Part shown: piece by piece, positions 24,701-33,745 of the stretch
How the letters are laid out: every line of letters begins with the position of its first letter
Numbering within the stretch: position 1 is the stretch's first letter
Source: Hydrogenophaga pseudoflava NBRC 102511
Lineage (GTDB): Bacteria > Pseudomonadota > Gammaproteobacteria > Burkholderiales > Burkholderiaceae_C
Direction: 5' to 3'
Assembly: GCF_001592285.1 (NCBI RefSeq)
Contig: NZ_BCWQ01000016.1
Coordinates: 1 to 64,000 of the forward strand
Length of the DNA stretch: 64,000 nt
Translations under genes and position numbers: made by a program
Notes under the pieces: model-generated
What the model was told of the DNA's origin: nothing
Databases searched by the model: none
Seen by the model: the letters and a program-made list of their open reading frames with translations, nothing else

Positions 24701-27700
24701 TCAGGCGGCTTGGCTGCGCAGCGCACCAGCGGCACTGTCGCGCCACTGGGCCAGCAGCTGCTCGCGCCGGGTCTGCACGGCCGCCAGGTGCCGGGCCTTG
24801 ACGTGGCCGAAGCCGCGGATCTGCTCGGGCAGGCGCGCGACCTCCAGCACCAGGGCATGCGAGTCGGCGTTGAGACCGGCCAGCAGGCCCTCGATGTCGG
24901 CGCGGTACTGCACGATCAGCTCGCGCTCGGTGCGGCGCTCCTCGGTGCGGCCGAACACATCCAGCGCGGTGCCACGCAGGCCCTTGAAGCGGGCCAGCAC
25001 CGACATGGCCTTGAGCATCCAGGGTCCATAGGTCTGCTTGATCAGCTCGCCCTTGTCGTTCGTCTTCGCGAACAGCGGCGGCGCCAGGTGCAGCTGCAAG
25101 CGATAGTCGCCCTCGAACTGCTCGGCGATCTGCGCCCGGAAGGCCGGGTCGGTGTGCAGGCGCGCCACCTCGTACTCGTCCTTGTAGGCCATCAGCTTGA
25201 ACAGGTAGCGCGCCACCGCCTCGGTCAGCGAGGTCTTGCCCAGGCGGCTCTCGGCCTGACGCACCTTCTCCACGAAGTCCTGGTAGGTCTGGGCGTAGGC
25301 GGCGTTCTGGTACGCGGTCAGGAAGTCCACGCGGCGGGCCACCAGCTCCTCGACGGTGTCGCGCTTTTTGAACTGGATCACCTGCGCCGGGGTGGCCGGC
25401 GCCAGCAGCGCGGCCATGGCCTGCGGGTCGTGGGCCGCGCGGCGGCCCCAGTCGAAGGCCTGCTTGTTCTTCTCCACCTGCACCGCGTTGAGCTCGATGG
25501 CGCGCATCAGCGACTCCAGCCCCAGCGGCACCCAGCCCTTCTGCCACGCGTAGCCCAGCATCATGGGGTTGGTGTAGATCGAGTCGCCCATCAGGCGTGT
25601 GGCAGCGGCTTCGGCGTCGAAGCGGCCGACCGCGGCCTCGCCCAAGGCAGCGACCAGCGAGTCCACGCAGGCCTGCGCCGGGTTCTGCCACTGCGGGTTC
25701 TTCACAAACGCAGCCGTGGGGGTGGCGCTGGTGTTCAGGGCCACATGGCTGCGGCCCGCGCGCAGGCGCTGCAGCGTCTCCTTGCCGGCGGCCACGAGGG
25801 GGTCGCAGCCGATCACCAGGTCGGCCGAGGCCGTGCCCACGCGCGTGGTCCGGATGTGGTCCTGGCTGGCACCGATGAGCACATGGCTCCAGGTCGCGCC
25901 GCCCTTCTGCGCCAGGCCCGCCGCGTCCTGCGTGACGATGCCCCGGCCCTCGATGTGGGCGGCCATGCCCAGCAGCTGGCCGATGGTGATGACGCCCGTG
26001 CCGCCCACGCCGGCCACCACGATGCCCCAGGCCTCGTCGGTCAGCTGGGGCAGGCGCGGCAGCGGCGGCTCGGCGCCGGACCAGGCCAGGGCCGCACCCT
26101 TCTTGTCCTTCTTGCGCAGCTGGCCGCCCTTCACGGTGACGAAGCTGGGGCAGAAGCCCTTGACGCAGGAGAAGTCCTTGTTGCAGCTGCTCTGGTTGAT
26201 GCGGCGCTTGCGGCCGAATTCGGTCTCCAGCGGCTCCACCGAGAGGCAGTTGCTCTGCTCGCCGCAGTCGCCGCAGCCCTCGCAGACCAGCTCGTTGATG
26301 ACCACGCGCTGATCCGGCTCGGCCATGGTGCCGCGCTTGCGGCGGCGGCGCTTTTCGGTCGCGCAGGTCTGGTCGTAGATGATGACCGTGGTGCCCTTGA
26401 TCTCGCGGAACTCGCGCTGCACCGCGTCCAGCGTGTCGCGGTGCTGGATCGCGATGCCGCTGGGCAGGCCCTGCACGGACGCGTACTTCTCCGGCTCGTC
26501 GGTGACGATGGTGATCTTCACTGCGCCCTCGGCGCGCATGCTCTGCGCGATCTGCACCACGCTGTGGCCCTCGGGCCGCTCGCCGACCTGCTGGCCGCCG
26601 GTCATCGCGACCGCGTCGTTGTAGAGGATCTTGTAGGTGATATTCACGCCCGCGGCGATGCTCTGGCGCACCGCCAGCAGGCCGCTGTGGAAGTAGGTGC
26701 CGTCGCCCAGATTGGCGAACATGTGCTGGTCGTTGCTGAAGGGCTGCTGACCGACCCAGGGCACGCCCTCGCCGCCCATCTGGGTGAAGCCCACGGTGGC
26801 GCGGTCCATCCAGATGGTCATGAAGTGGCAGCCGATGCCGGCCATGGCGCGCGAGCCTTCGGGCACGCGGGTCGAGGTGTTGTGCGGGCAGCCCGAGCAG
26901 AACCAGGGCTGGCGGTTGGCGTCGGCCGAGGCCCCGGCCAGCAGGGTCTGGGTCGAGCGCTCCTGTGCGTCCAGGATGGCCAGTTGCGCATCGATGCGGG
27001 CCTCGATGTCCGAGGGAATGCCCAGCTTCTTCAGGCGCCGCGCAATGGCGCGCGCGATCAGGGCCGGGTTCAGGTCGGCGTTGGCGCGCAGCAGCTGGTT
27101 GCCGCTGGGGTTGGGCCGGCTCCACTCGCCGCCCGAGTAGTCGCCCTCGACCTCGTCGAACTTGCCCAGCACGTTGGGGCGCACGTCCGGGCGCCAGTTG
27201 TAGAGCTCTTCCTTGAGCTGGTATTCGATGACCTGGCGCTTCTCTTCCACCACCAGGATCTCGCGCAGCCCGGTGGCGAACTCGCGCGTGATGCCCGCCT
27301 CCAGCGGCCACACCACGGCCACCTTGTGCAGGCGGATGCCCAGCTGGCGGCAGGTGGCGTCGTCCAGGCCCAGGTCGAGCAGGGCCTGGCGCGTGTCGTT
27401 GAAGGCCTTGCCGCTGGCGATGATGCCGAAGCGGTCGTGCGGGCCGTCGATCACGTTGTGGTTGAGCTTGTTGGCGCGCACGTAGGCCAGCGCCGCGTAC
27501 CACTTGTAGTCGAACAGCCGGGCCTCCTGGTCCAGCGCCGCGTCGGGCCAGCGGATGTGCAGGCCGCCCGGCGGCATGTCGAACTCGGGAATCACGATCT
27601 GCACCCGCTCGGGATCGATCATGGCGGTGGCGCTGGACTCGACGATCTCCTGGATCGTCTTCATGCCGGTCCACACGCCGCTGAAGCGGCTCATGGCAAA

Positions 27701-28294
27701 CGCGTGCAGGCCGAGGTCCAGGATCTCCTGCACCGTGGACGGGAAGAACACCGGCAGGCCGCAGGCCTTGAAGATGTGGTCGCTCTGGTGCGCGGCGGTG
27801 GAGCTCTTGGCCACGTGGTCGTCACCGGCCACCGCGATCACGCCGCCCCAGGGCGTGGTGCCGGCCATGTTGGCGTGCTTGAACACGTCGGAGCAGCGGT
27901 CCACGCCCGGGCCTTTGCCGTACCAGATGCCGAACACGCCGTCGAACTTGTTGCTGCCCTTGGGCGCGAAGCCCAGCTGCTGCGTGCCCCACACGGCCGT
28001 GGCCGCCAGCTCTTCGTTGACCCCGGGCTGGAACACCACGTTTTGCTGTTTCAGGTAGGGCGCGGCCTTCTGCAGCGCCTGGTCGTAGCCGCCCAGCGGC
28101 GAGCCCCGGTAGCCGCTGACGAAGCCCGCGGTGTTCTTGCCGACCATGGCGTCGCGCTGGCGCTGCAGCATCGGCAGCTTCACCAGGGCCTGGACCCCGC
28201 TCATGAAAGCGGGCCCGTGGTCGAGGGCGTACTTGTCGTCCAGCGTGACGGTTTCGAGCGCGCGACGGATGTGCTCGGGCAGTGGGGCGTTCAT
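24701..28294 (-). CDS. Indolepyruvate ferredoxin oxidoreductase, fused alpha/gamma-type chain
   Basis: Thiamine-diphosphate enzyme oxidising aryl-2-oxoacids (from phenylalanine, tyrosine or tryptophan breakdown) to aryl-CoA with ferredoxin as acceptor. The 1197-residue chain joins a pyrimidine-binding region (GYRGSPLGGYDQAL, FQPGVNEELAATAVWG), a TPP-binding region (FCSGCPHNTSTRVPEGS, MGGEGVPWVGQQ), a cysteine-rich iron-sulphur segment (CEGCGDCGEQSNC, then CNKDFSCVKGFCPSF) and a C-terminal gamma-type domain (VAGVGGTGVITIGQLLGMAA). This single-chain form is common in beta- and alphaproteobacteria and is oxygen tolerant in some. It is divergent from an Lrp-type regulator, which probably controls it in response to an amino acid. 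Confidence 0.92.
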   Translation of the reverse strand: MNAPLPEHIRRALETVTLDDKYALDHGPAFMSGVQALVKLPMLQRQRDAMVGKNTAGFVSGYRGSPLGGYDQALQKAAPYLKQQNVVFQPGVNEELAATAVWGTQQLGFAPKGSNKFDGVFGIWYGKGPGVDRCSDVFKHANMAGTTPWGGVIAVAGDDHVAKSSTAAHQSDHIFKACGLPVFFPSTVQEILDLGLHAFAMSRFSGVWTGMKTIQEIVESSATAMIDPERVQIVIPEFDMPPGGLHIRWPDAALDQEARLFDYKWYAALAYVRANKLNHNVIDGPHDRFGIIASGKAFNDTRQALLDLGLDDATCRQLGIRLHKVAVVWPLEAGITREFATGLREILVVEEKRQVIEYQLKEELYNWRPDVRPNVLGKFDEVEGDYSGGEWSRPNPSGNQLLRANADLNPALIARAIARRLKKLGIPSDIEARIDAQLAILDAQERSTQTLLAGASADANRQPWFCSGCPHNTSTRVPEGSRAMAGIGCHFMTIWMDRATVGFTQMGGEGVPWVGQQPFSNDQHMFANLGDGTYFHSGLLAVRQSIAAGVNITYKILYNDAVAMTGGQQVGERPEGHSVVQIAQSMRAEGAVKITIVTDEPEKYASVQGLPSGIAIQHRDTLDAVQREFREIKGTTVIIYDQTCATEKRRRRKRGTMAEPDQRVVINELVCEGCGDCGEQSNCLSVEPLETEFGRKRRINQSSCNKDFSCVKGFCPSFVTVKGGQLRKKDKKGAALAWSGAEPPLPRLPQLTDEAWGIVVAGVGGTGVITIGQLLGMAAHIEGRGIVTQDAAGLAQKGGATWSHVLIGASQDHIRTTRVGTASADLVIGCDPLVAAGKETLQRLRAGRSHVALNTSATPTAAFVKNPQWQNPAQACVDSLVAALGEAAVGRFDAEAAATRLMGDSIYTNPMMLGYAWQKGWVPLGLESLMRAIELNAVQVEKNKQAFDWGRRAAHDPQAMAALLAPATPAQVIQFKKRDTVEELVARRVDFLTAYQNAAYAQTYQDFVEKVRQAESRLGKTSLTEAVARYLFKLMAYKDEYEVARLHTDPAFRAQIAEQFEGDYRLQLHLAPPLFAKTNDKGELIKQTYGPWMLKAMSVLARFKGLRGTALDVFGRTEERRTERELIVQYRADIEGLLAGLNADSHALVLEVARLPEQIRGFGHVKARHLAAVQTRREQLLAQWRDSAAGALRSQAA

Positions 28295-28474
28295 CTTGTT
28301 GTCTCCTGCGGGGGTGGAAGTGCCCGCCTTGTGGGCGGATCGGTGACCAACAGACAGCCGGGTAGGCTGGTGCCAGTGTGCCGCTCAGTGTATGGCCCGG
28401 TCGCCGACAGGTGTTTGCTTTTCGTGCCCAGTTTTGCGATATTTAAGAAAGAGTCTTTCTCAAAATACGGATTC
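28295..28474. promoter_or_regulatory. Divergent control region with 15-bp dyad
   Basis: The 180-bp gap between the oxidoreductase (leftward) and the Lrp-type gene (rightward) contains a perfect inverted repeat, AGAAAGA (28446-28452), one base, TCTTTCT (28454-28460), in an AT-rich patch. It ends 14 bp before the regulator ATG. Lrp/AsnC proteins bind such dyads and often repress their own gene, so it is a plausible operator. No firm -35/-10 pair was assigned. Confidence 0.5.
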
Positions 28475-28984
28475 ATGGAAACACTGGACAAGTTCGACCT
28501 GGCCATCCTGAACGAACTGCAGGCCGATGGCCGTCTGACCAACGCCGAACTGGCCAACCGCGTGGGCCTGTCGGCCGCGCCCTGCTGGCGCCGGGTGCGG
28601 GCGCTGGAAGAGGCGGGCTTCATCACCGGCTACCGGGCCGAGCTCAACCGCAACAAGATCGGCCTGGGCGTGCTGGCCTTCGTGCGGCTGGACGCCGAAC
28701 GCAACAGCGGCGACGCGCTGGGCCAGATGGAGAAGGCCATCCGGCAGATCCCGGAGATCGTCAGCTGCCACTACATCAGTGGCTCGGGCACCTTCGAGCT
28801 GCAGGTGGTGTGCCCCGACCTGGCCGAGTTCAGCCGTTTTGCGCGCGAGGTACTGATCCACCTGCCCAACGTCAAGGACCTGCACACCAGCTTTTCGCTC
28901 GGGGAGGTCAAGGCCAGCAGCGCGCTGCCGCTGGGACATCTTGTGAACCAAAGTGTCGGCTCGGCGAACCACGTCAAAACTTGA
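28475..28984 (+). CDS. Lrp/AsnC-family transcriptional regulator
   Basis: DNA-binding regulator of 169 residues. An N-terminal winged helix-turn-helix spans about residues 5-60 (LDKFDLAILNELQADGRLTNAELANRVGLS, CWRRVRALEEAGFITGYRA), and a C-terminal RAM ligand-binding domain covers about 70-150. The classic order of both parts and the length fit Lrp/AsnC. It is transcribed away from the indolepyruvate oxidoreductase gene, the normal layout for a local regulator sensing an aromatic or branched amino acid. ATG 28475 begins METLDKFDLAI; the upstream open frame has no coding character. The C-terminal 20 residues extend beyond the typical domain. Confidence 0.92.
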   Translation: METLDKFDLAILNELQADGRLTNAELANRVGLSAAPCWRRVRALEEAGFITGYRAELNRNKIGLGVLAFVRLDAERNSGDALGQMEKAIRQIPEIVSCHYISGSGTFELQVVCPDLAEFSRFAREVLIHLPNVKDLHTSFSLGEVKASSALPLGHLVNQSVGSANHVKT

Positions 28985-29184
28985 GCACTTTTTGTTACCG
29001 CTTATCCCCTTGGTTCGACCGCTGGGTCGGAAATGGCGGCCAAGTCTTTGAAAAGTGTGACTTTTTTCCGCGTTATCTCTTGGCCCCAGGGGACTGGCTG
29101 CGTACAGTGCGGCCTGCTCAGCAGCGGGACGATGGCATCAGAAAGTGTTCATCGGCGCTGCGCAACCCTGAAGAAGGAAACGTC
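28985..29184 (+). promoter_or_regulatory. Leader of the fibre cluster, with AT-rich hairpin
   Basis: This 200-bp gap is poorer in GC than its surroundings. AAAAGT (29051-29056), three bases, ACTTTT (29060-29065) plus two further Ts form a small hairpin that could terminate the upstream regulator transcript or be part of an operator. The promoter for the fibre genes must lie between here and 29170, but no clear hexamer pair was found. AAGAAGGAAA at 29171-29180 is the ribosome-binding site for the next gene. Confidence 0.35.
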
Positions 29185-29778
29185 GTGAACAAGTCCTCCC
29201 TGATCCTCAAGTCCGCCCTGGCCCTGGCCCTGGCCACCCCCCTGCTCGCATCGGCCGAGTCGCAGTTGACCATCGGCACCGGCGATGCCAACGCCCGTCT
29301 GGATTTCCGCATCGTGGTCCCGCGCGTGCTGTTCCTCGGTGTGGGCACCGGCGCCGCCGGCCTGGCCGCCAACTCCACCATCGACACGGTGACCTTCGAC
29401 TACAGCAGCAACCCCTCGGCCATCGGCACGGGTGCGGCGGCAGGCGCCATCACCGGCAACGTGGTGCCGGTGCGCGTGGTGGGCAACAACGGCCAGATCA
29501 CCCTGACCGCCAACACCACGGGCGCCCTGACCAACGGCACCGCCGACACCATTGCCTGGTCCGAGATCACGGCCACCTCCAGCCTGGCGGCACTGCCCAG
29601 CCCGGCCATCCCCCTGACCGGCGCCGGCGTGGCCAGCAACGTCACCCTGTCGTCGGGCACCAAGATCACCGACCGCTCGGCCAACTGGACCTTCAGCTAC
29701 GCCAACTCGGCCGTGGTCGCTCCGGGCACCTACGGCACCACCAACGGCCGCGTGACCTACACCGCGGCCATGCCCTGA
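29185..29778 (+). CDS. Putative major fibre subunit, exported beta-sandwich protein
   Basis: Secreted protein of 197 residues with a signal peptide (SALALALATPLLASA). The mature part is rich in Thr, Ala, Gly and Asn and predicted beta-strands, with no cysteine, as in pilin-like Ig-fold subunits. Near its N-terminus it has LDFRIVVPRV, a motif repeated in the protein at 33746; near its C-terminus it has YANSAVVAPGTY and NGRVTYTAAMP, shared with the next gene. GTG 29185 has AAGAAGGAAA upstream and yields a proper signal peptide. First gene of a six-gene cluster with a chaperone and an outer-membrane barrel. I do not recognise a named family, and a fibre subunit role is inferred. Confidence 0.6.
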   Translation: MNKSSLILKSALALALATPLLASAESQLTIGTGDANARLDFRIVVPRVLFLGVGTGAAGLAANSTIDTVTFDYSSNPSAIGTGAAAGAITGNVVPVRVVGNNGQITLTANTTGALTNGTADTIAWSEITATSSLAALPSPAIPLTGAGVASNVTLSSGTKITDRSANWTFSYANSAVVAPGTYGTTNGRVTYTAAMP

Positions 29779-29867
29779 CCTTGCGCCGCCCGACCGCTGG
29801 CCGGCCTGCGCCGGCGGTCGCCCGCGCCCTGGTGTCCGCACCACCGGTGACGGGACACGACAAAGCC

Positions 29868-30500
29868 ATGAAGACCGCCCCGACTCCCTCCCTGCTGCGC
29901 CTGATCGGCGCCGGCCTGGTGGTGAGCGCGGGGCTGCAGGCGCTGCCCGCGCAGGCCTGGTCGCTGACCATCGCCGCGGCCACGCGCCGGGTCTTCCTGC
30001 ACGTCGGCAACGGCACCGCCGACGGCAACAATGGCACGGTCAATCTCGTCTCGGCCAACCTCACCGCCGCCCAGCTGCTGTCGGGCGCTCCGCAGGCCAT
30101 GACCAGCAACAGCACGCAGTCCGCCAGCCTCTACGGTGACAACTACAACACCTGCCCAACACCGTCCGCGCAGGTAATGATCGGCGCCTCCTACCGGCGC
30201 AGCAACAACAACAATGGGCCCGCCAGCGCCACGCTGCGCGTCACCTCGCCCGCCAGCCTGACCACCACTGCAGGCGACACCATCCCGTTCAGCGAGATCA
30301 GCTGGACCGTCTCGGCGGCGGGCAGCGGCGTGCCCAACGTGATCCCGGCCGGGACCTTCAACGGTGGCACCCAGACCCTGACCACGATCCCGGCCAATAC
30401 CTATATAGAGAACTGTCACACGTTCCGCTACGCCAACAGCGCCATCCGCGCCGCCGGCACCTACAACGGCCGGGTGACCTACACCCTGAGCAGCCCGTGA
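29868..30500 (+). CDS. Second putative fibre subunit
   Basis: Exported protein of 210 residues; signal peptide through about residue 32 (LQALPAQA). The mature sequence is Asn/Thr/Ser-rich and beta-strand-like, with two cysteines (in NTCPTPS and ENCHTFRY) able to form a disulfide. It ends FRYANSAIRAAGTYNGRVTYTLSSP-like; the YANSA...GTY.GRVTYT pattern matches the end of the preceding subunit, so the two are diverged paralogues. It could be a minor or adaptor subunit. The ATG at 29868 is preferred over an upstream in-frame start at 29781, which lacks a signal peptide. Its stop overlaps the next start (GTGA). Confidence 0.6.
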   Translation: MKTAPTPSLLRLIGAGLVVSAGLQALPAQAWSLTIAAATRRVFLHVGNGTADGNNGTVNLVSANLTAAQLLSGAPQAMTSNSTQSASLYGDNYNTCPTPSAQVMIGASYRRSNNNNGPASATLRVTSPASLTTTAGDTIPFSEISWTVSAAGSGVPNVIPAGTFNGGTQTLTTIPANTYIENCHTFRYANSAIRAAGTYNGRVTYTLSSP

Positions 30501-30949
30501 ACACAAGTCTCCTGACCGGCCTGGTGCTGGCCCTGGCCTGCGCTTCCGCCAGCGCGGGCACCCACCGCCTGGACGACTCGCTGAGCCACACCACGCCGCC
30601 CACCGCGCAGATGGAGTGGCTGCCCCAGACCCCGGGCGACCGCGACGGCGGCATGGAAACCTGGGTCCGCGTGCACCTGCACATCGACACCCGCGACTGG
30701 GTGGGACGCAGCGGGCGCATCTACATGGTGCTGCCGCTCGACCAGGCCTCGTCCATCGAAGCCGTCTGGACCACCAACGGCCCTCTGCGCTCGGGCCGCC
30801 TGGTCTCGGGCGAGCGCGCGCTGGTCTGGGCCGGCACCATCGGCGCCGACAGCCTGCGCGACCAGATGCACGTGCGCCTGCGCTCCGGCCCCGACTGGCA
30901 GAGCGCCAGCCGCCGGCTGAACTTCCACTTCGAGTTCGACACCGACTGA
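30497..30949 (+). CDS. Small exported protein of the fibre cluster
   Basis: Secreted 150-residue protein starting with GTG that overlaps the previous stop by four bases. A signal peptide ends near ASASAG (about residue 20). The rest is predicted all-beta, with one striking segment WVGRSGRIYMVLPLDQAS and a C-terminal LNFHFEFDTD typical of a last amphipathic strand. No cysteines and no recognised domain. Its place between the subunits and the chaperone suggests a tip, anchor or assembly factor, but nothing in the sequence decides between these. Confidence 0.55.
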   Translation: MNTSLLTGLVLALACASASAGTHRLDDSLSHTTPPTAQMEWLPQTPGDRDGGMETWVRVHLHIDTRDWVGRSGRIYMVLPLDQASSIEAVWTTNGPLRSGRLVSGERALVWAGTIGADSLRDQMHVRLRSGPDWQSASRRLNFHFEFDTD

Positions 30950-30958
30950 CCCGCCGAC

Positions 30959-31744
30959 ATGCGCCGCCTCGTTTCCCTCTGCCTGCTCGTCCTGTTGCCC
31001 GCGATGGCCTGGGCCCAGGGCTTTGCCGCCTTCATCTCGCCGCCGCGCTTCGAGGTCCGGACCGCGGCCGGCCAGCCGCTGCGCCAGGTGCTCGAAATCC
31101 AGCACGTCGGCCGCGCCGCCGGCAACTACCGCATCTACACCAACGACTGGACGCTCGATGCCGACCACCAGGTCGCGTTCACGAACGAGCTGGCCCCGGA
31201 CAGCTGCCGCCCCTGGGTGGCGATCGAACGGCGCGAGCTGACCCTGCAGCCCGGGGCCCGCTACCGCTACCGATTCGAGATCGCCCCGCCGGCCGGCACC
31301 CCGCCGCGCGAGTGCCGCTTCGCCATCATGGTCGAGGGCCTGGAGGCCGCCAAGGTCGAGGGCGCGGTGAGCTTCCCCGTGGGCGGGCGCATCGGCGTGA
31401 TCGTCTACGCCGCCATCGGTGATGTGGCGCCGGCCCTGGCGATCACCGGGACAGAAACCATCCAGGCCAACGGCCAGCCGACCGCGGTCGTCCGGGTGCG
31501 CAACACCGGCACCGCCACCGGCCGGGTCGAGGGTTTCCTGGACGCCACCGACGCTGCCGGCCAGAGCGCCGAGATGTCGCCCGCCGACCTGCCCATCCTG
31601 CCCGGCGAGACCCGCCGCATCGCCCTCGCGCCGGTGGCGGTCGACGGCAAGAACGCACCCACGCTGCGTTTTCCGATCAAGGTCCGGGGCCAGCTGGAAT
31701 CCGGCAAGAACAAGCTGCCGCTGGACGCGAGCTTCGCCCCATGA
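30959..31744 (+). CDS. Periplasmic PapD-like pilus chaperone
   Basis: Exported 261-residue protein with a signal peptide (LLVLLPAMAWA-Q). It shows the two-domain pattern of pilus chaperones: FAAFISPPRFEVRTAAGQPLRQVLEI at the first strands with the conserved proline-rich start, YRIYTNDWTLD and PRECRFAIMVEG in the first domain, and a C-terminal Ig-like domain with TAVVRVRNTGTATGRVEGFL. Chaperones of this kind donate a strand to subunits and deliver them to an outer-membrane platform. Two cysteines are present. It lies 9 bp after the small exported protein and its stop overlaps the barrel gene (ATGA). The family match is by pattern, so divergence from classical PapD is likely. Confidence 0.68.
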   Translation: MRRLVSLCLLVLLPAMAWAQGFAAFISPPRFEVRTAAGQPLRQVLEIQHVGRAAGNYRIYTNDWTLDADHQVAFTNELAPDSCRPWVAIERRELTLQPGARYRYRFEIAPPAGTPPRECRFAIMVEGLEAAKVEGAVSFPVGGRIGVIVYAAIGDVAPALAITGTETIQANGQPTAVVRVRNTGTATGRVEGFLDATDAAGQSAEMSPADLPILPGETRRIALAPVAVDGKNAPTLRFPIKVRGQLESGKNKLPLDASFAP

Positions 31745-33690
31745 TCCGGGGAGGTTGGCTGCTGGCCGGCGCCCTGGCACTGGGCGCGGCGCAGGCGCAG
31801 GCGCAGAACGCGGCCAACGCCCCCGCTCCCGCGCCCTACGAGGACCGGATCATTGAGGGCCTGGCGCCACTGGCCGACGAGAACGACGGCCAGAACGACT
31901 ACGACCGCGGCGGCTGGCCGCGCTACCTGCGCCTGGAGACCCGGCTTGGCAACCAGTCCTTTGACGCCTCGCGCCGCACCCGCCTGGCCTACGCCCTGGA
32001 AGGCCTGATCGAAACCCCCAACCACGGCATGCTGTCGATGGACGGCAGCGTCTCGCCCAGCCCGCGCGAATACACCCTGACGCTGCGCCAGCGCGCACTG
32101 CCGCTGCCCGGCGGCTGGACCGGCGACCACGATCTGGGCGTGATCACCGCCCCCGGCACCGACCTGTCGCGCCTGCCCTCGCGCGTGCTGCTCCCGAGCA
32201 CCCAGCTGCGCGGGCTCAGCGGCCAGTGGGAACACACGGGACAGGGGCTGCAGCTGCTGGCCGCGGGCGGTGAGCCCGGCCAGCTCACCAGCCAGCCGGT
32301 GACCGGATTCCAGGGCCTGGGCGGACGGCGCCACCTGGCTGGCGCGCAGTGGCGCAGCCCCGGCGCGCGCGCCACCGAGCCGGACGGCTGGACGCTCGCC
32401 CTGCAGCACGAACGCGCCACCGATGTGCTCACCAGCGCCACGCTGGACAACCCCTCGGGACGCACCGACGCCGACGCCAGCCACCTCGCCCTGCGGCGGG
32501 ACAGCGCCAGCCACCGCAGCCAGGCCCAGCTGGTGAGCAGCCGCACCGGCGCGGGCGGCGTGAGCGCCCAGGGCGTCTGGGTGGACAGCGAATGGGACGA
32601 GGGCCCGCGCCAGCACGGCCTGAGCCTGTACCGGCTCGACCCCGGTCTGAGCTGGGCCGCGCAGGCCATGCCCTCAGACGTGCAGGGCGCCACCCTGCGC
32701 AGCCAGTGGCGCACCCGCCAGTGGTCGGCAGAAGCCTCCTACGACTGGCTGCGCTCGGTCAGCGGGCGGGTGGGCAACGGCAGCTACGCCTCGGCCAGCG
32801 CGCGCTGGCGCATCGACCGGGACAACCAGTTCAGCGCCGGTGCCGCATTGCGCCGTTTCGACGGCCAGGCCTGGAACAGCTTCGCCGACTGGCGCCGCAC
32901 CAACGACTGGGGCCAGAGCGGATGGCGACTCGAACTGGCCGGCGGCGCCGACCTCCAGGGCCCCGCGCGGGTGCTGAGCTACGACCAGGAATGGGCCGTG
33001 CCACTGGGCTGGACCCTGTCGTCCACCCTGGGCATGGGCCGCTACGCCGCCAACCAGGACAGCGACAACTTCTGGTCCGGTGCGCTCGCGCTGCAGGCTC
33101 CGCTGAGCAACGGTGCCGACCTGCGCGGCCAGCTCGGCACCGAGCGGCGCGACAACGGGCAGCAGCGCCACAACCTGAACCTGGGCGCCCAGTGGCGCCT
33201 GAACCGCCACTGGAGCATCAGCGGCCAGTACACCCGCGCCATCGGTCAGACACCGGAGCGCCGGCCGCTGGACCCGCTGGCGCCGCTGCCCACGACCACC
33301 ACCGGCAACAGCGACCGCAGCTTCCTGGTGCTGCTGCGGTACGAGGACGAAGCGGGCAGCCGCAATGTTCCGCTGGGCGGCCGGCCCCAGGAGGGCGGTG
33401 GCCGCATCGAAGGCATCGTGTATTTCGACGACAACGCCAGCGGCACGCAGGACGCCAACGAGACCGGGGTGCCCGGCGTCACGATCGCGCTGGACAACCG
33501 GTATGCAGTGCGCACCGACGCCCAGGGCCGCTTCAGCTTCCCCTTCGTGGCCTCCGGCCCGCGCACGGTGAGCGTGCGCAACGACACCCTGCCCCTGCCG
33601 TGGAGCGTGGTCGACGACGGGCAGGTCACGATCGACCTGCGCCTGCGCGAGACCACCCGCCTGAGCCTGCCGGTGCAGCGGCCCCGCTGA
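31741..33690 (+). CDS. Predicted outer-membrane beta-barrel with C-terminal SdrD B-like domain
   Basis: Exported protein of 649 residues (signal peptide ending AQAQAQ). About residues 40-540 show alternating hydrophobic/polar strands, many ending in aromatic residues (RYLRLETRLGNQSF, WTLALQHERA, WSISGQYTRAIGQ), as in outer-membrane barrels. Residues about 555-640 form a separate SdrD B-like (carboxypeptidase-regulatory-like) domain: RIEGIVYFDDNASGTQDANE, TGVPGVTIALDN, TDAQGRFSFPFV. Position after a chaperone is where an usher is expected, yet the length (650 versus about 800) and the lack of usher N-domain, plug and paired C-terminal domains argue against a classical usher. It may be a new type of export or anchoring platform; this is inference. 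Confidence 0.62.
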   Translation: MIRGGWLLAGALALGAAQAQAQNAANAPAPAPYEDRIIEGLAPLADENDGQNDYDRGGWPRYLRLETRLGNQSFDASRRTRLAYALEGLIETPNHGMLSMDGSVSPSPREYTLTLRQRALPLPGGWTGDHDLGVITAPGTDLSRLPSRVLLPSTQLRGLSGQWEHTGQGLQLLAAGGEPGQLTSQPVTGFQGLGGRRHLAGAQWRSPGARATEPDGWTLALQHERATDVLTSATLDNPSGRTDADASHLALRRDSASHRSQAQLVSSRTGAGGVSAQGVWVDSEWDEGPRQHGLSLYRLDPGLSWAAQAMPSDVQGATLRSQWRTRQWSAEASYDWLRSVSGRVGNGSYASASARWRIDRDNQFSAGAALRRFDGQAWNSFADWRRTNDWGQSGWRLELAGGADLQGPARVLSYDQEWAVPLGWTLSSTLGMGRYAANQDSDNFWSGALALQAPLSNGADLRGQLGTERRDNGQQRHNLNLGAQWRLNRHWSISGQYTRAIGQTPERRPLDPLAPLPTTTTGNSDRSFLVLLRYEDEAGSRNVPLGGRPQEGGGRIEGIVYFDDNASGTQDANETGVPGVTIALDNRYAVRTDAQGRFSFPFVASGPRTVSVRNDTLPLPWSVVDDGQVTIDLRLRETTRLSLPVQRPR

Positions 33691-33745
33691 CACCGCACGT
33701 CGGAAAAGGGGTCAAGTCCGCGCCCGGAGGACCGATAAAGCGGGC

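Noticed and set aside
24710-28984. A 1424-codon open frame on the plus strand
   Set aside because: It is antisense to the indolepyruvate oxidoreductase; only its last 169 codons (from 28475) are a real gene, the Lrp-type regulator.
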